From Bacillus sp. ISL-7 (GTDB lineage: Bacteria; Bacillota; Bacilli; Bacillales_B; DSM-18226): a stretch of DNA of 64,000 bases. Under the pieces are notes generated by a model. That model made no database searches and had not been told where the DNA came from. It saw only the letters and a list, made by a program, of their open reading frames with translations. Positions 27,804 through 36,456 of the stretch are shown here, in pieces; position 1 is the first letter of the stretch, and every line of letters starts with the position of its first letter. The stretch is from NCBI RefSeq assembly GCF_018613065.1, contig NZ_JAGGQW010000059.1, positions 1-64,000 of the forward strand, read 5' to 3'. Made by a program: the position numbers and the translations under genes.

Positions 27804-28997
27804 TTAGCAATCGACACGTTGGTAATTTTTATTGAAATAGCCATATAAGAAATCAACAATCTTGTAATCAGTTGGTTTGTGTTGTTCGAAAATAAAGTTG
27901 CGAAGTGAAATGGTCGTTGGGTCCTCCGCGTGAATGATTTCGCCCCATTTACGTGCTGTTGTTTGTACCATTGCAGAACGTGGAATTCGCATTTCTTGGT
28001 ATGCTTTAAATGCTTCTTCGTAAGTATTATGTTCTTTTAATTTCGCACCTAGGACAAATGCATCTTCAAATGCTTGAACGCCGCCTTGAGCTAAATATTG
28101 AAGCATAGCATGACCAGAATCCCCTAATAGTGTAATGTTGCCTTTTGTCCAATTGTCGATTGGTTGACGGTCATACATTTGCCAACGGAATTGACGGTTA
28201 ATATAAGTTAAAGCGTTTTGAACTTTTGGATGACTATTTTCAAACCGACGTGTTAGTTCTTCTGGATTTCCCCAGTCTTCTACAGTAGCATCATATGATT
28301 TAAATACCACTACTTGGTTGTAAAGCTCTCCACGACGAACTGGATATTGTACTAAGTGCAGGTTTGGCCCAATCCACATGATGACATCATCTAAGTCTAA
28401 GTTTGAGTTATTAGCCACTTCTTCAATTGGAATCGTTCCACGGTAAGCTACATACGCAGAGTTTACTGGTTCATCTTCAATCAATAGCTTACGCATGTTT
28501 GATTTTACCCCATCCGCACCAATCACTGCTGCTGCACTAAACGTTTCACCATTTTGGTTGACAACTGTTACAGTATCACCATTTTGTTCTGCGGTTTGAA
28601 TGGTTTGGTTTGTAAAAAATTTGATATTGCTGCTTTTTTGACATGCTTCATAAAGAACTCTGTGTAAGTCAGAGCGATGCAATACGATATATGGCTGACC
28701 GAATTCTTTTTGGAAATCTTCCCCTAAATCAAGAGTTGCTAACTCTTCTGCAGTATAAACATCTTTTAGAACAAGACGTTTTGGTACTACCGCATGCTTT
28801 AAAATTTCTTCCTTTACTCCTAGACGGTCTAACACTTCTAACGCGTTTGGTGCTAACTGAATACCTGCACCTACTTCTCCAAATTCAGGTGCTTGCTCAA
28901 AAATTGCTACTGATTTACCAGATTCCTGGATTGATAGGGCTACGGCTAAACCACCGATTCCTCCACCTACTACAATAATATCGCTTACATTAGTCAT
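27804..28997 (-). CDS. FAD-dependent aromatic hydroxylase, probably 3-hydroxybenzoate 6-hydroxylase
   Basis: A 397-residue group A flavoprotein monooxygenase. VVGGGIGGLAVALSIQESG binds the FAD adenosine, VIGADGVKSNMRK is the DG motif and ITLLGDSGHAMLQYLAQGG the GD motif. YVAYRGTIPIEEV resembles 3-hydroxybenzoate 6-hydroxylases and related salicylate hydroxylases. It would use NADH and O2 to make gentisate, which fits the dioxygenase gene at 31184; the exact aromatic substrate is not proven. GGGAGGAATTTTCA precedes ATG 28997. It is divergent from the IclR gene. Confidence 0.85.
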   Translation of the reverse strand: MTNVSDIIVVGGGIGGLAVALSIQESGKSVAIFEQAPEFGEVGAGIQLAPNALEVLDRLGVKEEILKHAVVPKRLVLKDVYTAEELATLDLGEDFQKEFGQPYIVLHRSDLHRVLYEACQKSSNIKFFTNQTIQTAEQNGDTVTVVNQNGETFSAAAVIGADGVKSNMRKLLIEDEPVNSAYVAYRGTIPIEEVANNSNLDLDDVIMWIGPNLHLVQYPVRRGELYNQVVVFKSYDATVEDWGNPEELTRRFENSHPKVQNALTYINRQFRWQMYDRQPIDNWTKGNITLLGDSGHAMLQYLAQGGVQAFEDAFVLGAKLKEHNTYEEAFKAYQEMRIPRSAMVQTTARKWGEIIHAEDPTTISLRNFIFEQHKPTDYKIVDFLYGYFNKNYQRVDC

Positions 28998-29037
28998 TGA
29001 AAATTCCTCCCAAATAGGTTATTATCTTCTACAAATA

Positions 29038-29090
29038 GTGAACATTGTTCTTGATAAGTAAACTTTAAATCATCTTTCACTATTTCGTCA
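29038..29090. promoter_or_regulatory. GTGAAC/TTCAC motifs in the hydroxylase-IclR intergenic region
   Basis: GTGAACATTGTTC (29038-29050) follows AAATA, as the copy at 30113 does. TTCACTATTTCGTCAA begins at 29076 and resembles the repeat at 27693. These are candidate operators for the divergent IclR-family regulator. Confidence 0.45.
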
Positions 29091-29175
29091 ATACAAAAAT
29101 TTTTAATTCTGAAATTTCTTTTATTCAATTTTTCTACAACACTATCCAATATCAATTGAAAACAGGGGGATCATT

Positions 29176-29937
29176 ATGACAATTGAAACGAAAGCTACCG
29201 GTATTCAGTCATTACAAATTGCGTTAAACATATTAGAAACCTTAGCAATGGATAAAGAGCCTCTAAAGTTTACTGATATTCAAAACCGAACTTCTATGAC
29301 AAAAGGTAATTTATATAAATATTTAGCAACACTATGCCAATTTGGATTAATCAATCGTAATCCTCATACGAACACGTATACGCTTGGACATAAATTAGTA
29401 CAGTTAGGAAATATTGCTTTAGGTCAAACTTCTTTAATTGAAGTGGTTATACCCTATTTCAAAAAGATCACCGAGCACACGAGCTTAACAGTACTACTGG
29501 CTATTCCTTCGATAAAAGGCCCACTCATTTCATATATTTTAAGTGCAGATTATGGAATAAATATCGGAGCACAAATGGGGACACACTTGCCTCTTTCCTC
29601 CTCAACCGGTGTCGTTTTTTCTACTTTTGAAAAAGATGTCCTCATGAAAGAGTGGGAAGAAGAAGAATTAGCCAAGCTCAATGAAAGTGAATTACAGCAA
29701 TATCTAGTTGAAAAGGAAAAAACAAGAGAGTTGTTTTTTGTATCAAAAACTGAACCGCTAATCAATCATGTCTCTTCTTTTAGTGTCCCTTTATTAAATT
29801 TCAACAATGAACTGCTCGGTGCCATTACCATCGTTGGTATTACTGAGACAGTACCAAAATCAGCGGACCATCCGATTGGACAATACGTTCTCAAAACCGC
29901 AAAGGAAATTTCAGAATATTATGGTTTTATAAAATAA
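29176..29937 (+). CDS. IclR-family regulator of the gentisate cluster
   Basis: A 253-residue regulator. Residues 10-70 form the winged helix (SLQIALNILETLAMDKEPLK, MTKGNLYKYLATLCQFGLI) and residues 85-250 the IclR effector domain, including LPLSSSTGVVFSTF and SVPLLNFNNELLGAITIVG. IclR proteins commonly control aromatic catabolism and bind a pathway aromatic. It lies between the divergent hydroxylase gene and the hydrolase-dioxygenase pair, so local control of both is likely. ACAGGGGGATCATT precedes ATG 29176. Confidence 0.88.
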   Translation: MTIETKATGIQSLQIALNILETLAMDKEPLKFTDIQNRTSMTKGNLYKYLATLCQFGLINRNPHTNTYTLGHKLVQLGNIALGQTSLIEVVIPYFKKITEHTSLTVLLAIPSIKGPLISYILSADYGINIGAQMGTHLPLSSSTGVVFSTFEKDVLMKEWEEEELAKLNESELQQYLVEKEKTRELFFVSKTEPLINHVSSFSVPLLNFNNELLGAITIVGITETVPKSADHPIGQYVLKTAKEISEYYGFIK

Positions 29938-30071
29938 TCTCCTACTCTTCCATCTACGTTTTAGCATGGAGTTCTTCTATAGAAGTTTATGCTTTTTACT
30001 TTGTAATCCTGGATATTTGAGGAGATATGAAATGATAATAGAAATTTTATTTTTTCTGAAAACAAATAATA

Positions 30072-30127
30072 TTGACAATCTTATCAAAACCTATTAATAT
30101 TTTTTATAAATAGTGAACTAGTTTCAC
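30072..30127 (+). promoter_or_regulatory. Promoter and GTGAA-N5-TTCAC operator for the hydrolase-dioxygenase genes
   Basis: TTGACA (30072-30077) and TAATAT (30095-30100) are 17 bases apart. The perfect repeat GTGAA-CTAGT-TTCAC (30113-30127) lies just after the expected start of transcription, where a bound repressor would block. It shares AATAGTGAAC with the site at 29038. Confidence 0.65.
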
Positions 30128-30153
30128 AATTAATGAAAACAAGGAGGACAACA

Positions 30154-31104
30154 ATGAAACTTATTAATTTTACTGTCGCTGGGCATACTCGTGCAGGGGC
30201 AATCGTGGACAACCAAGTAATCGACTTAAACTATGCGTACCAAGCACAGTTAAAAACAGAAGGAAAGTACCGTTTCGAAGCCATCGCAAAAGCATATGTG
30301 CCAGAAAATACAGACGAGTTATACCAAGGTGGTAAAGAGTCGCTGCAACTAGCGCAAAATGCAATCGATTTCATTTTAGCTAATCCTGAAAGCTTTGATA
30401 AAAAAGTGATTTACAATCGCGAGGAAGTTAAGGTAGAAGCACCTGTCGGGCGACCAGGCAAAATTATTTGTGTGGGTCACAACTATCGCGAGCACATTTT
30501 AGAAATGGGGCGTGAACTCCCATCCCACCCAGTTATTTTTGCAAAATTTGCTAATACAATCTTAGGGCCTGAGGACGATATTCCACACTATCCAATTTCT
30601 GACAAACTTGACTATGAGGCAGAGTTTACATTTGTTGTTGGCAAACAAGCCCGCAATGTTTCCGAAGAAGATGCATTAGACTATGTAGCAGGTTATACAA
30701 TTACAAATGACGTAACCTATCGTGATATTCAACGCCGCACTATTCAATGGTTACAAGGAAAAACAGTTGATGGCAGTGCACCAATGGGACCATATTTAGT
30801 AACTTCAGATGAATTACAAAATCCATCGGGCTTAGATGTTGTCCTAAAAGTAAATGGGGAAGTACGTCAAAAAACGAATACTGCCAATCTAGTATTCTCC
30901 GTTCAAAAATTAGTCTCTTTCTTATCAAATTTAATGACATTAGAGCCAGGAGATGTTGTATTAACAGGAACCCCTGGAGGCGTTGGATTTGCAATGGATC
31001 CTCAGCAATTCTTAAAAGATGGAGACGTCGTTCGTATTGAAATCGACCAAATTGGTGCCCTTGAAAATAAAGTAAAGGCAACTGAAGTCTTAGCCACTGT
31101 ATAA
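30154..31104 (+). CDS. Fumarylacetoacetate hydrolase-family protein (fumarylpyruvate or maleylpyruvate hydrolase)
   Basis: A 316-residue FAH-family enzyme. ICVGHNYREHILEMGRELPS opens the catalytic domain, KLDYEAEFTFVVGKQ carries the metal-binding acidic residues, GYTITNDVTYRDIQ follows, and LTGTPGGVGFAMDP closes it. In gentisate breakdown such enzymes split fumarylpyruvate (or directly maleylpyruvate) to pyruvate and fumarate (or maleate). AAGGAGGACAACA precedes ATG 30154, which excludes the seven-codon longer frame. It is followed 79 bases later by the dioxygenase. Confidence 0.87.
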   Translation: MKLINFTVAGHTRAGAIVDNQVIDLNYAYQAQLKTEGKYRFEAIAKAYVPENTDELYQGGKESLQLAQNAIDFILANPESFDKKVIYNREEVKVEAPVGRPGKIICVGHNYREHILEMGRELPSHPVIFAKFANTILGPEDDIPHYPISDKLDYEAEFTFVVGKQARNVSEEDALDYVAGYTITNDVTYRDIQRRTIQWLQGKTVDGSAPMGPYLVTSDELQNPSGLDVVLKVNGEVRQKTNTANLVFSVQKLVSFLSNLMTLEPGDVVLTGTPGGVGFAMDPQQFLKDGDVVRIEIDQIGALENKVKATEVLATV

Positions 31105-31183
31105 TTAGGATTTGCAAGGGGTCTAGCAGCATACGCTGCCCCCCTTTTCGCTATAAGATTTGAATAATAAAGGAGAATGTGAA

Positions 31184-32308
31184 ATGGCTGAAGTAAATCC
31201 AGAAGTTCAGGAGTTTATGAAAAGCTCGATTGTAACCGATTACACAAGAGATATTCAACAATACAACTTAGGACCTCTTTGGGAAGCAATTCCAGCAATT
31301 ATGCACAAAACGCCAAAGCCTCAGGCACAAGCTTATCTTTGGAGCGATGAATTGCTCAAAAAGAAAATGGCTGAAGCCGCTCAAATCTTCACACCAGAAC
31401 GCGGTGGGGAACGCCGTGCGATTTATTTCCAAAATCCTGGCTTAACTTATCGTGAACCTTGGGGATGGGGATCTACTACTCAAACGATTTATGCAGCTAT
31501 TCAAATGTTATTGCCTGGTGAGCAAGCTCCCTCGCACCGTCACTCACAAAGTGCCTTGCGCTTCATTTCTGAAGGATCAGGTGCATACACGATCGTACAA
31601 GGTCAGCGTATTTTCATGGAAGAAGGCGACTTTTTAATTACTCCAAAGGGCTTATGGCATGGGCATGCCCATTTAGGTACAGAGCCGATGTATTGGATGG
31701 ATGCTTTAGATATCCCTACTCTTTACGCAATCGGTGGTACCTTCTTTGAACCTTATGAAGATGGTTTACAACAACCAGATATTCCGGATAACTTTTCAGA
31801 GATTCGTTATCGTGGCGGCATGGTTCGTCCTGTTGGTGATGAAAAATTCACAGTTGCTCCACTTGCTAATTATAAATGGGATCGAACGCTAGAAGGAATT
31901 AAAGGCTTGATGGAATTCGATCCAAATCCACATCATGGATATGCAGTAGATTACATTAACCCATCTACAGGTAAATCGGCGAACCCGACGCTTGGCACTC
32001 GAATGCAGCATTTACCACATGGGTTCCAAACAAAGGCATTACGCCATACACACTCAACTGTTTACCAAGTACACAAAGGCTCAGGTCACACAGTCATTAA
32101 TGGCATTCGATTCGATTGGAAAAAAGGCGATTACTTCGTTGTTCCAAACTGGGCTTGGTATGAACACTCTGCATCAGAAGACTCTTACCTCTTTTCAGTA
32201 AACGATTTACCAATTATGAACCGTTTCGACTTAGAACAAGAGCAATTCTTTGAAGAAAACAACGGCCACCAAAAAATGACTGGCGAATTTAAAGCGGACT
32301 TCCGTTAA
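31184..32308 (+). CDS. Gentisate 1,2-dioxygenase
   Basis: A 374-residue double-cupin Fe(II) dioxygenase that opens gentisate to maleylpyruvate with O2. The first cupin has APSHRHSQSALRFI, with the His-x-His iron ligands, and TPKGLWHGHAHLG; the second has ALRHTHSTVYQVHKGSG and VPNWAWYEHSA. PLWEAIPAIM is a usual N-terminal block. AAGGAGAATGTGAA precedes ATG 31184, so the eight-codon extension is unlikely. A terminator follows at 32321. Confidence 0.93.
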   Translation: MAEVNPEVQEFMKSSIVTDYTRDIQQYNLGPLWEAIPAIMHKTPKPQAQAYLWSDELLKKKMAEAAQIFTPERGGERRAIYFQNPGLTYREPWGWGSTTQTIYAAIQMLLPGEQAPSHRHSQSALRFISEGSGAYTIVQGQRIFMEEGDFLITPKGLWHGHAHLGTEPMYWMDALDIPTLYAIGGTFFEPYEDGLQQPDIPDNFSEIRYRGGMVRPVGDEKFTVAPLANYKWDRTLEGIKGLMEFDPNPHHGYAVDYINPSTGKSANPTLGTRMQHLPHGFQTKALRHTHSTVYQVHKGSGHTVINGIRFDWKKGDYFVVPNWAWYEHSASEDSYLFSVNDLPIMNRFDLEQEQFFEENNGHQKMTGEFKADFR

Positions 32309-32320
32309 TAGAATGATTTA

Positions 32321-32348
32321 AAAAAACGCTCAATTTGAGCGTTTTTTT
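32321..32348 (+). terminator. Terminator after gentisate dioxygenase
   Basis: AAAAAACGCTCAA pairs with TTGAGCGTTTTTTT, a tight GC-centred stem with a long T run, 12 bases past the stop. Confidence 0.88.
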
Positions 32349-32373
32349 CATTTGCAAATTTGAAGGTTAGCCT

Positions 32374-32541
32374 TTATGACCACTTCACTAGTGAATTAAG
32401 TAATATACCCACGGCAAAAAGCAGCAGCATGATATGTGTGTAGGTTAAGGTACGCTTTCGTTTATTTTGAAGAAAAATCAATATCCAAAGAATAGCTAAA
32501 ACGATATGAATAAAGTCCAGTACATGTTCATCTCCTGCCAT
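32374..32541 (-). CDS. Small two-helix membrane protein, unknown
   Basis: A 55-residue frame starting MAGDEHVLDFIHIVLAILWI. Residues 9-24 and 36-51 (THIMLLLFAVGILLNSL) are hydrophobic helices joined by the basic loop LQNKRKRTLTY, as in a small hairpin membrane protein. AGGAG lies nine bases before the chosen ATG at 32541. No family is recognised. It lies between the gentisate terminator and purU; 148 bases separate it from purU's stop. Confidence 0.5.
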   Translation of the reverse strand: MAGDEHVLDFIHIVLAILWILIFLQNKRKRTLTYTHIMLLLFAVGILLNSLVKWS

Positions 32542-32689
32542 TAGCACCATCTCCTAGGATCTTCGTTTACATGTGTTTCCGAAAATCCCCCGATATCCTC
32601 TCATCCTTATCTTTTGAGCCATTTTTAGGCTCCTATCTTCCGATTCCAAATGACCATTTAAACAGGGGCAACCACCTTATGAAACCCAC

Positions 32690-33559
32690 TCATGCAAATA
32701 CAATCGTTTTATTTCCATGAACAAGTACTTTATCTTCAACATGCCAGGAAACGGCTTCGGCGAGAACTCTTTTTTCCACATGACGTCCCGCAGTCTTTAA
32801 ATCCGCTACTGTATAGCGATGATTAATACGCTGTACATCTTGTTCAATAATTGGTCCTTCATCAAGATCATTTGTTACATAATGGGCAGTTGCTCCTATT
32901 AACTTCACCCCTCGGTTAAACGCTCTTACATAAGGATTTGCCCCAACAAAAGCCGGTAAGAATGAGTGATGGATGTTAATGATTTGTTTAGGATAATGCG
33001 AAATGAAATTAGGAGAAAGAATTTGCATATACCTGGCCAGAACAATAAAATCTACTTTCCCTTTCAATAGTTCAAGTGCTTTCTGTTCGGCATCTCCTTT
33101 CGTTTCTTGAGACAGCGGGATATGATAAAAAGGGATGCCATAACCCTCAACCAATTCTTTTAAATCAGTATGATTACTGATCACCATAGGGATATCCACA
33201 GGAATTTCATTAGATTTCCACCGCCATAAAAGCTCACTTAGACAGTGGTCCGCTTTGGAAACAAAGATGGCCATTCGCTTTCTTCTTTCATTACTGCTCA
33301 ATTGCCAATCCAAAGCATAATCTTGCGCCATCTCATGTAGATCTTTTTCAAGTTTTTCAAATGTAGAATCAAATTCTTCCAGATCAAACTCGATCCGCAT
33401 AAAGAAAATTCCTGCTTGGGGATCCGTTGTATGTTGGTCAAAATGTACAATATTCGCTTTGTGTTCTAATAAAAAATTCGTTACCGTCGAGATGATCCCC
33501 GGCTTTTCCGGACAAGAAATTAATAATTTTGCACGGTTCAGCTTTACCTTTGTGTTCAT
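32690..33559 (-). CDS. purU: Formyltetrahydrofolate deformylase
   Basis: A 289-residue protein with an N-terminal ACT domain (AKLLISCPEKPGIISTVTNF, residues 10-85) and a PurN-like hydrolase domain. INIHHSFLPAFVGANPY carries the catalytic Asn and His, and AHYVTNDLDEGPIIEQDV the Asp. It hydrolyses 10-formyl-THF to formate and THF; in E. coli it is activated by methionine and inhibited by glycine. As the last gene of the glycine operon it probably frees folate when glycine cleavage overloads the one-carbon pool. Confidence 0.93.
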   Translation of the reverse strand: MNTKVKLNRAKLLISCPEKPGIISTVTNFLLEHKANIVHFDQHTTDPQAGIFFMRIEFDLEEFDSTFEKLEKDLHEMAQDYALDWQLSSNERRKRMAIFVSKADHCLSELLWRWKSNEIPVDIPMVISNHTDLKELVEGYGIPFYHIPLSQETKGDAEQKALELLKGKVDFIVLARYMQILSPNFISHYPKQIINIHHSFLPAFVGANPYVRAFNRGVKLIGATAHYVTNDLDEGPIIEQDVQRINHRYTVADLKTAGRHVEKRVLAEAVSWHVEDKVLVHGNKTIVFA

Positions 33560-33598
33560 TTCTCTTCCACCATCCTTAGGATTATGATTGATGTTATT

Positions 33599-34999
33599 CT
33601 ATGCATGAATTGCCTTTCCATCTATGGCAAGGGCAGCTTCACCAATTGCTTCAGCTAATGTCGGGTGGGGATGGATTGTATGAGCAATATCCATGGCTGT
33701 TGCGTTTAATACACGAGCGAGGCTAATTTCTGTAATCATATCCGTTACATGAGGACCTACCATATGAGCTCCTAACAGCTTATTCGTTCCTTCTTCAACA
33801 ACCAGTTTGACAAAACCATCTGATTCACCAAAAACCAATGCCTTTCCGATTGCACGGAATGAAAATTTACCAGTTTTTACTTGATACCCTTTTCCCTTTG
33901 CTTCTCCTTCTGTGAGCCCAACACTTGCTACTTCTGGGCTGCTGTATACACATTTTGAAACAAGAGTCGAATCAAGTGGTGCAGGGTTTTCTCCTGCCAT
34001 ATGTTCAATCGCGATGATTCCTTCATGTGAGGCAACATGGGCAAGCTGAAGGCCGCCAATCACATCACCTATAGCGTATATGTTTGGTTCATTCGTTTGA
34101 TAAAACTCATTTGTTTTAATAAAATCACGATCCAGATCAATGGTAGTTTTTTCAAGCCCAATGCCTTCCGTATTTGGTAATCGCCCTACGGAAACTAAAA
34201 GCTTATCAGCAGAAAATGGCGTTTCTTTTCCTTTATGCTCTGCTTTAATCGAAACACCTTCACCTTTTTCAAGTGTCTCAGGCAGTACCTTTGCACTAGT
34301 GACGATTTTCACACCTTTTTTCTTCATTAAACGCTGGATTTCCTTTGATACATCTTGATCTTCTGTTGGTAATATACGGTCGGCATATTCAAGTACGGTT
34401 ACTTGTAATCCGAAGTCCACGAGCATCGATGCCCATTCGATTCCAATCACTCCGCCGCCAACAATGATAATTGATTTTGGAAGCGTCTCCATTTTTAAGG
34501 CTTCATCCGATGTCATCACATACCTTTCATCTACTTCAAGACCATGGAGTGTTCTTGGACGAGAGCCTGTTGCAATCAAAATATTCCGGGGGCTTAAAAT
34601 GATTTCCTCTTCTTGGTTATTCAATTCCACTTGAACATCTTTTGACTGCAAAATACTACCTTTCCCATCATAAACATCGATCTTTCCTTTTTTCATTAAA
34701 TGCTGGACACCTTTAAATAGCTGGGCCGTAATTTCTTCTTTCCGAGCCTGTACTTTTGAGAAATCAAGTCCAACTTCTGAGGCAATAACACCATACTTAT
34801 CTACGTTTTTTGTTTGAGCGTACACTTCTGCGCTTCTTAATAAGGCCTTACTCGGGATACAACCAGCATGAAGGCATGTTCCACCTAATTTTCCTTTTTC
34901 AATGACCGCCACTTTTAAACCTAATTGAGAGGCGCGAATGGCTGCAACGTACCCGCCTGTTCCACCGCCGATAATAACAACATCATATTCTTTTGTCAT
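33599..34999 (-). CDS. lpdA: Dihydrolipoyl dehydrogenase (L protein)
   Basis: A 466-residue flavoprotein. VVIIGGGTGGYVAAIRASQL binds FAD, GGTCLHAGCIPSK has the redox disulfide, IIVGGGVIGIEWASML is the NAD loop, and HPHPTLAEA contains the His-Glu pair at the dimer site. It reoxidises dihydrolipoyl-GcvH with NAD+. Its place in the gcv operon makes it the dedicated glycine-cleavage L protein, probably beside another copy for pyruvate dehydrogenase. AAAGGAGTCACGAAG precedes ATG 34999. Confidence 0.95.
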   Translation of the reverse strand: MTKEYDVVIIGGGTGGYVAAIRASQLGLKVAVIEKGKLGGTCLHAGCIPSKALLRSAEVYAQTKNVDKYGVIASEVGLDFSKVQARKEEITAQLFKGVQHLMKKGKIDVYDGKGSILQSKDVQVELNNQEEEIILSPRNILIATGSRPRTLHGLEVDERYVMTSDEALKMETLPKSIIIVGGGVIGIEWASMLVDFGLQVTVLEYADRILPTEDQDVSKEIQRLMKKKGVKIVTSAKVLPETLEKGEGVSIKAEHKGKETPFSADKLLVSVGRLPNTEGIGLEKTTIDLDRDFIKTNEFYQTNEPNIYAIGDVIGGLQLAHVASHEGIIAIEHMAGENPAPLDSTLVSKCVYSSPEVASVGLTEGEAKGKGYQVKTGKFSFRAIGKALVFGESDGFVKLVVEEGTNKLLGAHMVGPHVTDMITEISLARVLNATAMDIAHTIHPHPTLAEAIGEAALAIDGKAIHA

Positions 35000-35112
35000 C
35001 TTCGTGACTCCTTTAATAAAAATATGTAATTATATCTATAGGAAAACTTGGTTTAATATTTTTATAAATAGCTATTAGCTCCATTCAGTAATAGACATCA
35101 ACCATTTTCCAA

Positions 35113-35418
35113 TTAATCGAATTCAATTGCACATGCACTAGAGGCAAAGCTTTCGCCAACTAGAAAACCTTGTTCGTCTCTATAATCAATTTGTGTTTCT
35201 TCATCTAAATAGCGTTTTGTAAAACGATCCAACCGAATCTGAATCCCATCCGTCTCAATGCATAAATCATTTCGCCGTGGCTCATCAAAAACAATTGAAA
35301 ACTTAACAGTCATCCCGCATCCGCCAGCGACCTCGGCGTCAATCCGAGGAGTTTGCTCTCTATTGACCGACATTTCCTTAAGCTTGTTCATTGCTGCTTC
35401 TGTCATTTTTATCATCAT
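35113..35418 (-). CDS. HesB/IscA-like protein beside lipA
   Basis: A 101-residue HesB-type fold protein (MTEAAMNKLKEM, VAGGCGMTVKFSIVFDEPRR). The A-type carrier pattern with a C-terminal CxC is not kept: cysteines are at GGCG, NDLC and SSAC. It therefore resembles the HesB/YfhF-like branch more than a true cluster carrier. Its position directly after lipA suggests help in cluster supply or repair of lipoyl synthase, which consumes a 4Fe-4S cluster per turnover; this is inference from context. Confidence 0.7.
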   Translation of the reverse strand: MMIKMTEAAMNKLKEMSVNREQTPRIDAEVAGGCGMTVKFSIVFDEPRRNDLCIETDGIQIRLDRFTKRYLDEETQIDYRDEQGFLVGESFASSACAIEFD

Positions 35419-35454
35419 AGGACTTCCCGCCCCTTATTCGCCTATTTTAATTGA

Positions 35455-36333
35455 TTACGCATTCGCTTTTGCTGCATTAACCTGTTCGTCTGCATGATAA
35501 GAGGAGCGTACTAGCGGACCTGCTTCGCAGTGACTAAAGCCTTTTGACATGGCAATGTTCTTTAGATCTTCAAATTCTTGTGGACTCCAGTATTTTTGGA
35601 CTTTAAGATGATGTTTGGTTGGCTGCAAATATTGACCGATTGTCATAATATCTACATTGTTTGCACGAAGATCGTCCATTGTTTCTATAATTTCTTCTTT
35701 TGTTTCTCCTAGACCAATCATAATGCTTGATTTTGTTGGAATAGTAGCATTCATTTCTTTTGCTCGGCTCAAAAACTCAAGGGAACGTTCGTAAGTTGCC
35801 CGTGAACGAATTCTAGGTGATAAACGTTTCACTGTCTCAATATTGTGATTTAAAATGTCTGGCCTGGCATCCATTAATGTTTTTAAGTTGTCATATTCAC
35901 CCTTCATATCGGACGGGAGAACTTCAATGCTGCAAAATGGATTGCGCCGTCTTACTGCCCGTACTGTTTCTGCAAAAACCCCAGCTCCCCCATCTTTTAA
36001 ATCATCACGAGCAACAGCGGTAATCACTACATGCTTTAGTCTCATTTTTTCCACTGACTCTGCAACACGCTCTGGCTCATCCCAATCCAACTCTGTCGGA
36101 AGCCCTGTTTGAACCGCACAGAAACGGCATGCACGGGTGCATATACTTCCTAAAATCATAAAGGTTGCGGTTTTGCGTTCCGCCCAGCATTCATGAATGT
36201 TTGGACATTTCGCTTCTTCGCAGACCGTATGTAGCTTTTTTTCACGCATCATTTTTTTTAAGCCAGTATACTCTTCATTCGTATTTAATTTTATTTTTAG
36301 CCATTCTGGTTTGCGAACATGATCAATTGACAT
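35455..36333 (-). CDS. lipA: Lipoyl synthase
   Basis: A 292-residue radical SAM enzyme that inserts sulfur into octanoyl-Gcv[13 protein letters not shown] holds the auxiliary-cluster cysteines, CTRACRFC the radical SAM cluster, and VRSSYHA supplies the conserved RSSY serine ligand. ATG 36333 lies eight bases after AGGAG; the GTG three codons earlier overlaps that site. A lipA gene inside a glycine-cleavage operon ensures lipoylation of H protein when the pathway is induced. A second genomic lipA is likely but not visible here. Confidence 0.95.
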   Translation of the reverse strand: MSIDHVRKPEWLKIKLNTNEEYTGLKKMMREKKLHTVCEEAKCPNIHECWAERKTATFMILGSICTRACRFCAVQTGLPTELDWDEPERVAESVEKMRLKHVVITAVARDDLKDGGAGVFAETVRAVRRRNPFCSIEVLPSDMKGEYDNLKTLMDARPDILNHNIETVKRLSPRIRSRATYERSLEFLSRAKEMNATIPTKSSIMIGLGETKEEIIETMDDLRANNVDIMTIGQYLQPTKHHLKVQKYWSPQEFEDLKNIAMSKGFSHCEAGPLVRSSYHADEQVNAAKANA

Positions 36334-36456
36334 CTCTTCCACTCCTATGAACAGTCATGAAGTTTTCGGTTTATTTTAAACCACCAAGAATGACATAGTT
36401 AGAAAATTTATTTTCTCTTTATCTTCATTCTCAGTGGTTCATGTTTACCCATTCGT

